Part shown: positions 48,179 to 58,000 of the stretch, piece after piece
Layout: the number at the start of each line of letters is the position of its first letter
Numbering within the stretch: the stretch's first letter is position 1
Source: Chryseobacterium geocarposphaerae
GTDB taxonomy: Bacteria > Bacteroidota > Bacteroidia > Flavobacteriales > Weeksellaceae
Reading direction: 5' to 3'
Assembly (NCBI RefSeq): GCF_002797535.1
Contig: NZ_PGFD01000004.1
Coordinates: 1-64,000, forward strand
DNA: 64,000 bases
The notes under the pieces: model-generated
The model's input: only the letters and a program-made list of their open reading frames with translations
Told to the model about the DNA's origin: nothing
The model's database searches: none
Made by a program: the position numbers and the translations under genes

Positions 48179-48200
48179 TTTTTAATGTTTAAACTTTTTG

Positions 48201-48208
48201 CAAATATA
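48201..48208 (-). promoter_or_regulatory. Bacteroidetes -7 element for gene 47729-48178
   Basis: Minus-strand TATATTTG, 22 bp upstream of the ATG at 48178; divergent to the plus-strand element at 48237. Confidence 0.42.
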
Positions 48209-48236
48209 GCTGTTAAATAAAAATCTTAATATTTAG

Positions 48237-48244
48237 TAAATTTG
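48237..48244 (+). promoter_or_regulatory. Bacteroidetes -7 element for serine hydrolase gene
   Basis: TAAATTTG, 14 bp before the ATG at 48259. Confidence 0.42.
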
Positions 48245-48258
48245 GAAAAATTAAAAAA

Positions 48259-49803
48259 ATGAAACAAAAACTTTCTTTTTTCCTTTTTCTTTTGACCGTT
48301 GGTATTGCCAATGCACAAATAGAAGAGAAAAAACTGGATGAATTGGTCCAGAACACGCTAAAAACTTTTGATGTTCCCGGTATGTCTGTGGGAATTATTA
48401 AAGATGGTAAATTAATTTATTCAAAAGGTTTTGGAGTGCGTTCATTGACAACAAAACAGCCGATGGATGACAATACTTTAGTGGGAATTGCCTCCAATTC
48501 AAAAGGATTTACCTGTACAGCATTAGCAATTTTAGCAGATGAAGGAAAATTGAACTGGGATGATAAAGTTTCAAAATATATTCCTGAATTTCAAATGTAT
48601 GATCCGTATGTTTCCCAAAATGTTACCATTAAGGATTTGGTGACGCACAGAGCCGGATTAGGTTTAGGACAGGGAGATCTAATGTTTTTTCCGGAAGGAG
48701 GAAATTTAACCGTAAATGATATTGTTCATAATGTAAGATATTTAAAACCGGAAAATCCTTTCAGAACTACTCTGGATTATAATAATATCATGTTCATTGT
48801 TGCCGGAGAAGTGATTCACAGAATTTCAGGACTGAGCTGGGCAGAATTTATTGAGCAGAGAATTATGAAACCTGTGGGAATGACATCAAGTTTTGGAAGT
48901 TATAGCAGAGCAAAAGCTGTTGCCAATAAGATCGATGCCCATGCTCCTGTAGACGGAAAGGCGATTGCAGTTCCTCATGATTGGAATGAAACAGCGAATG
49001 CAGCAGGAGGAATTATGAGTAATATTAAAGATATGACACTTTGGGCCGAATGTCTTTTAAATAATTTTACCACAAAAGACGGGAGGAAATTAGTTTCAGA
49101 TAAAAATGTTCAGCAGCTTTGGAGTCTGCAGATCCCAAGTGGAGTGGCGGCAAAAAATCCGTACGATACAAGTTTTTACGGATACGGAATGGGATGGTTT
49201 TTAAGCGATGTGAAAGGTCACAAACAAATTCAGCATACAGGAGGATTAATCGGCACAGTAACCCAATTTACATTAATTCCGGATATGAAACTGGGAATTG
49301 TAGTGTTGACCAATCAACAATCGGGAGCAGCTTTCAATACCATTACAAACACTGTTAAAGATTCTTATTTGGGAATTGCCGACAGAAACTGGCTGAAAAC
49401 TTATGGTGACCGAATGAAAAAGATGGAAGAAGGTTTTGACAAGCAAAAGAAGGAAGCCTTTGCGAAATCAGAAGCTTTCAGAAAAGATAAAAACTTACAG
49501 CCGAAATCAGAACAATTTGTCGGAACTTATAACGACAGATGGTTCGGTGACGTAGAAGTTTCTCAGCAGGGAAATACATACAGAATTCTGTGTAACAATT
49601 CTCCAAGACTGAAAGGAGAATTGTTACCTTATTCAAATAATTCTTTCATCATCAAATGGGATGACAGAAGCTATGATGCAGATGCTTACATTATTTTTGA
49701 TTATGATGAAACAGGAAAAGCCGAATCTGCCAGAGTAAAGCCGATTTCTGATGTTACCGATTTCAGTTTTGATTTTGATGATTTAGATCTTAAAAGAAAA
49801 TAA
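48259..49803 (+). CDS. class C beta-lactamase-like serine hydrolase with DUF3471 tail
   Basis: 514 residues. Signal peptide to about 20 (GIANAQ). The serine hydrolase domain has SxxK with Ser79 and Lys82 (ASNSKGF), a YxN motif in LDYNNIM, and the KTG-like HTGG in IQHTGGLIGTVTQF. The C-terminal part (about 405-514: LQPKSEQFVGTYNDRWFGDV, SFIIKWDDRSYDADAYI) is a DUF3471 beta domain. Most such enzymes are D-Ala carboxypeptidases or esterases; beta-lactamase activity cannot be claimed by motif alone. Single gene with own promoter and shared terminator. Confidence 0.92.
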   Translation: MKQKLSFFLFLLTVGIANAQIEEKKLDELVQNTLKTFDVPGMSVGIIKDGKLIYSKGFGVRSLTTKQPMDDNTLVGIASNSKGFTCTALAILADEGKLNWDDKVSKYIPEFQMYDPYVSQNVTIKDLVTHRAGLGLGQGDLMFFPEGGNLTVNDIVHNVRYLKPENPFRTTLDYNNIMFIVAGEVIHRISGLSWAEFIEQRIMKPVGMTSSFGSYSRAKAVANKIDAHAPVDGKAIAVPHDWNETANAAGGIMSNIKDMTLWAECLLNNFTTKDGRKLVSDKNVQQLWSLQIPSGVAAKNPYDTSFYGYGMGWFLSDVKGHKQIQHTGGLIGTVTQFTLIPDMKLGIVVLTNQQSGAAFNTITNTVKDSYLGIADRNWLKTYGDRMKKMEEGFDKQKKEAFAKSEAFRKDKNLQPKSEQFVGTYNDRWFGDVEVSQQGNTYRILCNNSPRLKGELLPYSNNSFIIKWDDRSYDADAYIIFDYDETGKAESARVKPISDVTDFSFDFDDLDLKRK

Positions 49804-49807
49804 ATAA

Positions 49808-49837
49808 AAAAACTCCAACAAGCTGTTGGAGTTTTTT
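49808..49837. terminator. bidirectional terminator
   Basis: AACTCCAACA (49811-49820) pairs with TGTTGGAGTT (49824-49833), A-run before and T-run after; convergent genes end at 49803 and 49857. Confidence 0.9.
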
Positions 49838-49856
49838 TATGCGTATATTATTTTTT

Positions 49857-50333
49857 CTAAATCTTCCCCGGCTCATAAAAAAATAAAAGCTTTTTGTTAG
49901 CTCCGTCAAAATCGGTCCAGGAATCGCAATCTATTTCAAAGCCGGCCACGCCACAGGTCGGAAAATGAAAAATATCTTCGGAAATAGAATTGGCAAAATT
50001 AGAGATTCCGTTATTATGAGAGAAAAAAGCGACTGAATTGTGCTTGTTATCTAAATCGTAAATCACCGACTCAAAATTTCTTTCCGACGGATTATACAAT
50101 TTCTCATCGGTATCAAAATTAAGATTATAGGTCTGATTGAAAATCTTACACGTATTTAATGCTCTTACAGCAGGGCTGGAAACAAGGTAGTCTATAGATA
50201 TATTATTGGCTTTTAAAAACCTCGACATATTCATGGCATCTTCCAATCCTTTATCTGCCAAAGGTCTGTCAAAATCTTCGGTTTCCTCCGGCCAGTCGCT
50301 CTTCGCATGTCTAACGAGTATGATTTTCTTCAT
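49857..50333 (-). CDS. SixA-like histidine phosphatase
   Basis: 158 residues of the phosphoglycerate-mutase-like/SixA type: IILVRHAKSDWPEETEDFDR (catalytic RHA, His8-9), LADKGLEDAMNMSRFL, DYLVSSPAVRALNTC and FFSHNNGISNF (second His). Acts on phosphohistidine proteins or small phosphoesters. Terminator upstream shared with the serine hydrolase; divergent from ruvX. Confidence 0.9.
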   Translation of the reverse strand: MKKIILVRHAKSDWPEETEDFDRPLADKGLEDAMNMSRFLKANNISIDYLVSSPAVRALNTCKIFNQTYNLNFDTDEKLYNPSERNFESVIYDLDNKHNSVAFFSHNNGISNFANSISEDIFHFPTCGVAGFEIDCDSWTDFDGANKKLLFFYEPGKI

Positions 50334-50433
50334 AATTTAAGTAGTTTGGAAGAATAAAATTATAAAAAAAATAATGGAATAAAACATGATTCATAAAAAA
50401 AACTGTGTGTAGAATAAAATCATTAAAATTTAC

Positions 50434-50441
50434 TAAATTTG
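50434..50441 (+). promoter_or_regulatory. Bacteroidetes -7 element for ruvX-def
   Basis: TAAATTTG, 7 bp before the ATG of ruvX at 50449; would give a near-leaderless transcript. Confidence 0.42.
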
Positions 50442-50448
50442 CAGACTT

Positions 50449-50865
50449 ATGGGACAAATCCTTGCAATAGACTATGGAAAGGCCCGTTGTGGTATTGCTG
50501 CAACGGATGATATGCAGATTATTGCGAGTGGTTTGGATACGGTTCAGACTCCTGTTTTGATTGAGTTTTTGAAAAAATATTTTAACGAAAACAGAGTGGA
50601 TGAAGTGGTAATCGGACTTCCTGTAGATTTGAAAGGAAATATTTCTGAAGTGGAAACAGATATTTTACAATTTATAGAAATTTTTAAAAAAGAATTTCCC
50701 ATGATAAAAGTAAACCGCTTCGATGAAAGATTTACATCCAAAATGGCTTCATTTTTTATTTCCCAAAGCGGGAAAAGTAAAAAACAAAGACAGGAAAAAG
50801 GATTAATAGATAAAGTAAGTGCAACCATCATATTGCAAAATTTTTTAGAACAAAGAACAAGATGA
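50449..50865 (+). CDS. ruvX: Holliday junction resolvase RuvX/YqgF
   Basis: 138 residues, RNase H-like fold: ILAIDYGKARCGIAATD (catalytic Asp at 7-8), VIGLPVDLKGNISE and RFDERFTSKMASFF (RNase H-type acidic motif ERxTS). YqgF/RuvX resolves Holliday junctions and is also implicated in 16S rRNA maturation. Ends with a 4-bp overlap (ATGA) with def, so translation is coupled. Confidence 0.95.
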   Translation: MGQILAIDYGKARCGIAATDDMQIIASGLDTVQTPVLIEFLKKYFNENRVDEVVIGLPVDLKGNISEVETDILQFIEIFKKEFPMIKVNRFDERFTSKMASFFISQSGKSKKQRQEKGLIDKVSATIILQNFLEQRTR

Positions 50866-51434
50866 TTTTACCGATAAGAGCCTTTGGGGACCCTGTTTTG
50901 AGAAAAATAGGTAAGGATATAGATAAAGATTATCCCGAGTTACAAGAGTTGATAGATAACATGTTCGAAACCATGTATAGTGCCAACGGAATTGGTTTGG
51001 CTGCACCACAGATCGGACTGGATATTCGTTTGTTTGTAATTGATGTTACTCCTTTGGCAGAAGATGAAGACTATGAGGATATTAAGGATGAATTGGCAGA
51101 ATTTAAAAAGGTTTTTATTAATGCCAGAATTCTTGAAGAATCCGGTGAAGAATGGAAGTTTAATGAAGGATGTCTTTCCATTCCTGATGTGAGAGAAGAT
51201 GTGAAAAGAAAAAGTACGATTCTTATCGAATATTATGATGAAAATTTCGTTAAGCATACAGAAACTTTTTCCGATATTAGAGCCCGCGTAATTCAGCATG
51301 AATATGATCATATAGAAGGAACGCTGTTTACAGATCATTTAAGTGCTTTAAAAAAGAAATTGGTAAAGGGAAAACTTACTAAAATTACACAAGGCGATGT
51401 CAGTATCAACTATAAAATGAGATTCCCAAAATAA
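50862..51434 (+). CDS. def: peptide deformylase
   Basis: Removes the formyl group from nascent proteins. 190 residues with the three motifs: GIGLAAPQIG (GxGxAAPQ), EGCLSIPDV (EGCLS) and QHEYDHIEGTLF (HExxH), which bind Fe2+/Ni2+/Zn2+. The ruvX-def order overlaps by 4 bp. Length at the upper side of the family owing to an extended loop (about 75-100). A DUF5606 gene follows 76 bp later. Confidence 0.97.
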   Translation: MILPIRAFGDPVLRKIGKDIDKDYPELQELIDNMFETMYSANGIGLAAPQIGLDIRLFVIDVTPLAEDEDYEDIKDELAEFKKVFINARILEESGEEWKFNEGCLSIPDVREDVKRKSTILIEYYDENFVKHTETFSDIRARVIQHEYDHIEGTLFTDHLSALKKKLVKGKLTKITQGDVSINYKMRFPK

Positions 51435-51510
51435 GTTTGAAATAAAAAAATAAAAATATTAAACAGCAGGAAGCCTTTAGCCGACTGCTATATTCACAAA
51501 AAATAAAATT

Positions 51511-52071
51511 ATGCTGTTAGAAAAAATAATTTCAATTTCCGGAAAACCAGGACTTTTCAAGTTAGTTTCTCAATTAAGAAACGGATTTATTATTGAAGAT
51601 GTTACAACTAAGAAAAAAGTAAGCATCGGTAACTCTAGCCAGGTAAGTTTGCTAGATAATATCGCAATGTTTACATTTGATAAAGAAGTTCCTTTGTTCG
51701 AAGTTTTTGAAAATATTGCTAAAAACTACGATTACAAAGAAGCTATTCATCATAAATCTTCTGATGCTGAACTGAAAGAATTCATGACGGCTTCTCTTCC
51801 GAACTACGATACGGAAAGAGTATATGCTTCTGATATCAAGAAATTGGCTCAATGGTATAATATTCTTCAGAAAGCAGGATATATTACTCCGGAAAGCTTT
51901 GTAAAAGCAGAATCTGAAACTTTAGAAGGTGAGCCTGCAGAAGAAGTAAGCGTAGAAAAAGAAGCTCCTAAAAAAGCGGCTCCAAAAGCAGAAAAGCCGG
52001 CAACTCCAAAAGTAAAAGCGACTTCTGCAGCTAAAGCAGCTCCAAAAAGTACACACAGAAAACAAGGATAA
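51511..52071 (+). CDS. DUF5606-family protein
   Basis: 186 residues. The N-terminal domain matches the DUF5606 core (MLLEKIISISGKPGLFKLVS, GFIIEDVTTKKKVSIGN, VPLFEVFENIAKNYDYKEAI, WYNILQKAGYITPESFV), followed by a Lys/Ala/Pro-rich tail (about 139-186) with low complexity typical of nucleic-acid-associated proteins. DUF5606 is of unknown function, Bacteroidetes-restricted, and located beside def. Terminator immediately after it. Confidence 0.88.
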   Translation: MLLEKIISISGKPGLFKLVSQLRNGFIIEDVTTKKKVSIGNSSQVSLLDNIAMFTFDKEVPLFEVFENIAKNYDYKEAIHHKSSDAELKEFMTASLPNYDTERVYASDIKKLAQWYNILQKAGYITPESFVKAESETLEGEPAEEVSVEKEAPKKAAPKAEKPATPKVKATSAAKAAPKSTHRKQG

Positions 52072-52095
52072 TTTTGTCTTTGAATCTAAAATACA

Positions 52096-52125
52096 GACCT
52101 CGCCCGAAATGGCGAGGTTTTTTTG
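52096..52125 (+). terminator. terminator after DUF5606 gene
   Basis: ACCTCGCC (52097-52104) pairs with GGCGAGGT (52111-52118), loop CGAAAT, T7 tail. Confidence 0.9.
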
Positions 52126-52150
52126 TTTATATTGTTATAACGGTTAGTTG

Positions 52151-52226
52151 TGTCATTCTGACGAAGGAAGAATCTATTATGTTGGAAAGAGATTCTTCAT
52201 TTCGCGTCGCTGCATTCAGAATGACA
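52151..52226 (+). repeat. short element with inverted ends, copy 4
   Basis: TGTCATTCTGACGA at the left and TTCAGAATGACA at the right (76 bp); shares AGATTCTTCATTTC with copies 1 and 2. Between the DUF5606 terminator and the mazG promoter, again intergenic. Confidence 0.7.
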
Positions 52227-52237
52227 GAAACATTCCT

Positions 52238-52245
52238 TAAATTTG
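52238..52245 (+). promoter_or_regulatory. Bacteroidetes -7 element for mazG
   Basis: TAAATTTG, 22 bp before the ATG at 52268. Confidence 0.4.
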
Positions 52246-52267
52246 TATCACTTTGAATTCTCAAACT

Positions 52268-53035
52268 ATGAATACCAAACAGGAAAAACTGGAAGCGTTC
52301 GGAAGATTACTAGATATTATGGATGATTTGCGTGAAAAATGTCCGTGGGATCAGAAGCAGACTTTGCAATCACTCCGTCATCTGACTTTGGAAGAAACCT
52401 ATGAACTTTCTGATGCGATCTTGCAGGAAGATCTGCAGGAAATAAAAAAAGAGCTTGGAGATGTTTTGCTGCATCTGGTTTTTTATGCTAAAATTGGTTC
52501 GGAAAAAGGAAGTTTTGATATAGCAGATGTTATTAATTCACTGAATGAAAAGCTGATTTTCCGCCATCCTCATATTTATGGAGATACTGAAGTAAAGGAT
52601 GAAGAAGAAGTGAAACAGAACTGGGAAAAATTAAAACTAAAAGAGGGCAACAAATCTATTTTGGGAGGAGTTCCTAAAAGTCTGCCTAGTTTGGTAAAAG
52701 CGTTTAGAATTCAGGATAAAGTAAAAGGAATCGGTTTTGAATTCCACGATGCGGAAGATGCATGGAAAAAAGTAGACGAAGAAATTCAGGAGTTCCACGC
52801 AGAAACGGATCCGGATAAAAAAGAGCAGGAGCTGGGAGATGTATTTTTTTCTTTGATCAATTATGCAAGAATTTCCGGTATCAACCCGGATTCAGCATTA
52901 GAAAGAACCAATTTGAAATTCATTTCAAGATTCCAGAAAATGGAAGACTTGGCGGCTGAAGAAGGCTTAAAACTTGCAGATATGACCTTAGAAGAAATGG
53001 ATGTTCTTTGGGAAAAAGCTAAACTTTTGCAATAA
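52268..53035 (+). CDS. mazG: nucleoside triphosphate pyrophosphohydrolase MazG
   Basis: Hydrolyses (d)NTPs to the monophosphate. 255 residues from ATG 52268 (a TTG five codons earlier is possible). Two MazG domains: CPWDQKQTLQSLRHLTLEET (about 27-46) with ELGDVLLHLVFYAKIG and EEIQEFHAETDPDKKEQELG with DVFFSLINYARISGINPD, containing the ExxE...ExxD metal sites. The C-end MTLEEMDVLWEKAK is also typical. FUSC gene begins immediately after the stop (TAA then ATG), so it is an operon of three. Confidence 0.95.
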   Translation: MNTKQEKLEAFGRLLDIMDDLREKCPWDQKQTLQSLRHLTLEETYELSDAILQEDLQEIKKELGDVLLHLVFYAKIGSEKGSFDIADVINSLNEKLIFRHPHIYGDTEVKDEEEVKQNWEKLKLKEGNKSILGGVPKSLPSLVKAFRIQDKVKGIGFEFHDAEDAWKKVDEEIQEFHAETDPDKKEQELGDVFFSLINYARISGINPDSALERTNLKFISRFQKMEDLAAEEGLKLADMTLEEMDVLWEKAKLLQ

Positions 53036-54115
53036 ATGAAGGTACAAAACCCGATACATCATCGATTTCAATATTTGTTGGAATTCAAGAAAACGGAAAG
53101 GAAATGGCATTTTCCTTTTCTTGCAGCATTGTGCATCGGAAGCTGCCTTCTTATCGGGTATTTTTTAGGAAAACCCAACTATGGGGCACTTTCGAGTTTA
53201 GGAGCACTAACGATTTTATATTTCACATCAGCCTCGATTACGCAGAGAATGATCCATTTGCTTGTTTGTGCATTCGGAATTGTATTTTCCTTTACGGTAA
53301 GTTCTTTTTTCAGCTTTAATGCTTATTTTGCTGCATTGTCATTGGGGATTGTTTCGTTTTTAGCCCATTTTATTTCATCTTATTTTAAAATTCCTCCACC
53401 GGGAAACTTTTTCTTCATTATGGTTGCTGCAATGGCAAGTACCTATAAATTTGATTTGAACTTTATTCCAACCAGAGTGGGACTTGTTGCGATGGGAGCA
53501 ACTTTATCATGTTCATTAGCTTTTTTATATTCGGTTTTTATTGAAAAAAGTAATGTAGTTACGGTTCCCAGAAGAGCATTCAAAAAAAGAAGATATACCA
53601 AATTTGTGGAGAGTGCCGTCATCGGATTTTTCATGGCTTCGACTTTAATTATTGGGCATCTTTTAAAATTTGAAAATACCTATTGGATTTCTATCGCAGC
53701 AGTTGCGATTATTCAAGGAAGGAACTTTGAACATGTCCGGCAACGAAATATGCACAGGATTTTGGGAACCTTCATTGGAATTGGTTTTGCCTGGCTGATT
53801 CTTTTGTTTGATCCCGAAAAGATCGTAATGATCATTATTATCACGGTTTTACAGTTCATTATTGAATTATTAATTGTAAGAAATTATGGTTTTGCAGTCA
53901 TTTTTATTACACCTTTAACAATTCTTCTGGCAGAAGCAGGAAGTGAGATTCACCATGATCTTGAAAAGCTGATGCATGCAAGGCTGATAGATACCATTAT
54001 AGGAAGCTTAATAGGTTTGGCTGCAGGTTTTTTTCTGCACCATCAGCAGATTATTAATAACTTAGAGAAAAATATTCGCTTTTCGTATTTTCAGTTTAAA
54101 AAATTAAAAAAATAG
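53036..54115 (+). CDS. FUSC-family inner-membrane protein
   Basis: 359 residues with about eight membrane helices in two sets: FPFLAALCIGSCLLIGYFLG, YGALSSLGALTILYFTSASI, FIMVAAMASTYKFDL and later WISIAAVAIIQGRNFEHVRQ, LGTFIGIGFAWLILLF, IGSLIGLAAGFFLHH. The internal repeat and RxxxRxxGTxxG box (VRQRNMHRILGTFIGIGFAW) match the fusaric-acid-resistance FUSC/aromatic acid exporter family. Efflux of an unknown compound is inferred. Begins directly after mazG. Confidence 0.9.
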   Translation: MKVQNPIHHRFQYLLEFKKTERKWHFPFLAALCIGSCLLIGYFLGKPNYGALSSLGALTILYFTSASITQRMIHLLVCAFGIVFSFTVSSFFSFNAYFAALSLGIVSFLAHFISSYFKIPPPGNFFFIMVAAMASTYKFDLNFIPTRVGLVAMGATLSCSLAFLYSVFIEKSNVVTVPRRAFKKRRYTKFVESAVIGFFMASTLIIGHLLKFENTYWISIAAVAIIQGRNFEHVRQRNMHRILGTFIGIGFAWLILLFDPEKIVMIIIITVLQFIIELLIVRNYGFAVIFITPLTILLAEAGSEIHHDLEKLMHARLIDTIIGSLIGLAAGFFLHHQQIINNLEKNIRFSYFQFKKLKK

Positions 54116-54117
54116 AT

Positions 54118-54990
54118 ATGTTACGTATTGTTGTTGTATCGGCACTTTTGTTGTGGAGCTGTAACCCAAAAGCTCAGGATTCGCCTAAGACGGATGAGTT
54201 GCAAGTAGAGTTTTCTCTGCCTAAGAAACTGAAAGAAGTTTCGGGGATTGCTTTATCCCAAGACAAAAAAACAATTTGGGCCATAGAAGACCAGGGAAAT
54301 AAAAATGTAGTATACGGAGTGGATATGCAAGGGAAGCTTCTTAAGGATGTTCTGGTAGAAAATGCCGAAAACAATGACTGGGAAGATATTACAAAAGACG
54401 CTCAGGGAAATATTTATTTAGGAGATTTTGGAAATAATGATAATAACAGACAGAATCTCTCTATTTTAAAATTAGGCTTAAAAACGCCATCTCAGGCAAC
54501 GACAAAAGTTATTCAGACTACAAAATTTCATTATGAAGGTCAGACAGAGTTTCCTCCAAAGAAATCGAATTGGCTGTATGATTGTGAAGCCTTTGTGGAA
54601 ATGGATGGAAACTTCTATCTCTTTACAAAAAACAGAAGCAAAGGTTTTGACGGGACTTTTCTGGTTTTCAAGATTCCTAATAAAGAAGGCGATTTTGAAG
54701 CAAAATTGATAGGAAAGTTGAAGCTTAACGGCAAATACAGTGATGCGGCGATCACTTCTGCGGCGATCAACAGCACAAAAGATAAAATAGTCTTATTAAA
54801 TCACAAAAATATTCATGTGCTCTCCGGGTTTTCTGCAAATGATTTTAATACGGCTAAAATTCAGAAAATTTCACTCAATCATAATTCTCAAAAAGAAGCA
54901 GTTGTTTTTCTGGATGACAAAACCCTGCTGATTGCTGATGAAAAAGATAAAGATACAGGAGGAAATATTTATAAATTCAATCTGAAATAA
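54118..54990 (+). CDS. beta-propeller-like lipoprotein
   Basis: 290 residues. Lipoprotein signal LLLWSC (Cys15). The mature chain has repeating strand motifs (LKEVSGIALSQDKKTIWAIE, NDWEDITKDAQGNIYLGDFG, WLYDCEAFVEMDGNFYLFTK) consistent with a six- or seven-bladed propeller, similar to SdiA-regulated-like proteins. The DNxNRQN loop carries acidic residues that might bind metal. Function unknown. Adjacent to FUSC gene by 2 bp, so the last member of the operon. Terminator follows. Confidence 0.82.
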   Translation: MLRIVVVSALLLWSCNPKAQDSPKTDELQVEFSLPKKLKEVSGIALSQDKKTIWAIEDQGNKNVVYGVDMQGKLLKDVLVENAENNDWEDITKDAQGNIYLGDFGNNDNNRQNLSILKLGLKTPSQATTKVIQTTKFHYEGQTEFPPKKSNWLYDCEAFVEMDGNFYLFTKNRSKGFDGTFLVFKIPNKEGDFEAKLIGKLKLNGKYSDAAITSAAINSTKDKIVLLNHKNIHVLSGFSANDFNTAKIQKISLNHNSQKEAVVFLDDKTLLIADEKDKDTGGNIYKFNLK

Positions 54991-54993
54991 AAG

Positions 54994-55024
54994 CTAAATC
55001 CGCAGAATTTTTCTGCGGATTTTT
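54994..55024. terminator. bidirectional terminator
   Basis: AAATCCGCAGAA (54996-55007) pairs with TTCTGCGGATTT (55011-55022), T-run; between convergent genes. Confidence 0.9.
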
Positions 55025-55061
55025 TATAATTATTAAAATTTCAGATCGGTAATAGCTAGAA

Positions 55062-58000
55062 TTAAAAAGTCATTCCTACTCCCCCGGAAATTCTTCCGCC
55101 ATCGGAACCTGTGAAATAATTCAATCTTGCGGAAAATGTTTCTACAATGCTCATCCAGAAACCGCCACCAATAGACTGATGCCATTTTTTTGAATCTTCG
55201 TGATCATTCCAGACTCTACCGATGTCATATCCTACCAGAATTCCCATGTTTGCAGGAACAATAGGGTTTCTTACCCTCCCGAAATCCCATCGGATTTCAG
55301 AGTTGTTGGTAAAATAAGATCGTCCTGAAAACCTGTCATTTCTGAAAGCCCTCATTCCGTTGTTGCCACCTATACTTGCGGCCTGATAGAATTCAAAGTT
55401 GTTATTGTTGATCCACATTGCGTTGGTGGAATTCGCCAATACGAAGTTTCCTCTTTTATCAAGTCTGTGATCAATAGAAAGCGAACCGTTGAGAATAAGG
55501 AAATTTTTGTCAATATTTGAAAGATTGGTTTTCCAGTCTGCATTCACAACAAACTCCATTCCTAAGGTAGGGAAAGCTGTATTGTCTAAATTTTTGTAGC
55601 TAAATGTATAGTTGGCTCCCGCAAATTGCTGGCTATTGAACACCTCCTGGTTAACATCCGGAGAAACGTCTACAAAACGATTGCCTTTTCTCTGTACCTT
55701 ATTGTTTTCAAACGTAAGCTGAAACTGATGTTGCAGATTCATCCAGCTTTTTTTAGAAATAGACGGAGCAAAATTGAGTTTTGAGATTCTCGCTCTGTTA
55801 TACTTCCGGTCTGTACTTTCTTTATCATATTCACTTTCATTGGATAACCCGAAAAAGTTTTCAGAGAATCGGGGAGTGGTGTACAACGCATCAATATTAA
55901 AATCCCATCCGGCGATTGCTTTTTTGAAAATTCCTTTATAAGCAAGATTAAAGCCGGCTGTAGCAGTATAAAAATTGGCTTTTAAGCTGTGCTTTTGTGT
56001 ATAAGGATCACGAATGAAATTATTAACGGTATAATTGACTAATGCACCAATAATCACTCCGTCATCAGGATTATAATCAGCATTAGGATATCCCGCTACA
56101 AAATTATATTTTGGATGTTTATAATTATAAGTGTTGATATCATAATCATCAGAAATTTTCTTTGTTCCTTCACCGTTATAAGTATTTTTCTGTGATTTGA
56201 AATCGTAGATCTTTACCTTGCTTCCGTTAGCAACAGTATAGGTGTCATGATTATAACCTCCGATTAATCTGATGTTCATCTTTGGACGGCCCTCTCCGGA
56301 AACTTCATAGATGTCATCATCTTCCAGCCCATAGATCCAGAGTTCTTTGGTTTTTGAATCGTCATACGTTTTTTCGAAAACAAGTTCCGGGTTTTCTTTA
56401 TTCTTATCAAGCTTATACTGCTGTACAAGGACTGAGTCTCCAGTTTTGGTAATGACAAATTTGTCAGGATTTACGGTTCCGGCTAATGGTACTTTTTCCT
56501 GTAAAACGTTATAATATTGAGCAGCATAATCCTGCAGTTTTGTTTTTCTGGATTTTAATTTTCGCTGTATATCTGCAAGCGTTTCATCCTGTACTTCTTT
56601 GGGAATATTGGTAAATGCTTCGTCAATATTTTTATCTGTAAGATGTTCCTGGATATATTTGGCCTGAGAAATCCAGTCTTCCTGAGTTGCTCCTTTTAAG
56701 AATATTAAATCTAACGGATAAGGCTCCATATTCATCCATTTTACATTTTTAATATCTTCTTTAAAGGTTTTCATATGTCGGATCGCCGGAATGTTCATGA
56801 TGATTTTGAAAGCTGCTCCGTCATATTTACTGAAAGCCTGATCTCTGTCTCTCGGAATCGGTTTGTAAATGACTTTGTCGCCGGTTTCATATTCTGCCCA
56901 TTTCCATTGATCGGAATGTCTGTCCCAGTCACCAATCAGCATATCAAAAATTCTTGCACGGATGTAAGATTCCTTATCGATTGAATATTTATAGTTTTTA
57001 TTTAAATTTTTAAGGACATCATCTGTAGAAAGAATGTCTTTTGCATTATCCAGTGAAGCCAGTGTTTTCGGGTCCGAAGAAAAACGTTCTTCAATCATAT
57101 ACATTTCATCACCATACGACTGGTTATATTCACCTAAAGCCTGCTGTTTAGGGATATAATATAATCTTGGATTGGAATGGGGAATATCAAGTTTCTCAGC
57201 CATATTACCGACTGAAAAAGGTGTGAAGGGATGATTGGTCGTATAAAAATCCAGTAAGAATTTATCTGGGAAAGTATTGTTCAGTTCGTTTCCGAAAGTG
57301 CTTTTCTTGAAAGCCATATTATTCAGAAAACGGACAGCACTTTTTTTAACGCCTCTCATTACGAATTCCTGACCATCCTGAGCTTTTAGGCGCAAACTGT
57401 TCGACTGGTTTCCGCCTCCTTCCCTGAAAGGTGTATATCCTCCGTCAAGTGTTGAAATATTTGCAGTAGGAGCTTCAATCGGTATTCCGTAATATTTTCT
57501 GTAATGTTCACCCCAAAGCCATCTGTAAATCGGTCCCTTTTGTGTTAATTTTTTAGGATAAATGGTAGAAGTGACGGTAGATGGAAAGGAGTTAGGGTAA
57601 TTATTGATAAATTCTTTAGGTTTTTCAATCACCTGAACGTGGGTAAGCTTTTGCAGCGTATTATCTTTTGTTGAAAAATATTCGATATCCGAACTCTGAT
57701 CTTTTCTGATATTCAATATGGCAAAACCACTTCCTCCGTAGGAAAAATCTGTTCTTGAACCGATTGTTGCAGGATCTACTTTTGAACCTGCCCCACTGAT
57801 GATCTGCCGGATGTTTCTTTCTTCATGATATTGAAGGTTATGATCATGCCCCGAAACAAAAATGATATTTTCTTTCTCCTGAACAATACTTTTTAACCGG
57901 TTGGCTAAATCAGCGTAATGCTGGTTGTTGATATCTTCCGGGTTTGCTCCGGAAGAACTTCTTAAAATATTGATGATGCTTGCAATTCCGGGAAGAGGAA

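Noticed and set aside
50940..51338. 132-codon minus-strand ORF
   Set aside because: Antisense to peptide deformylase.
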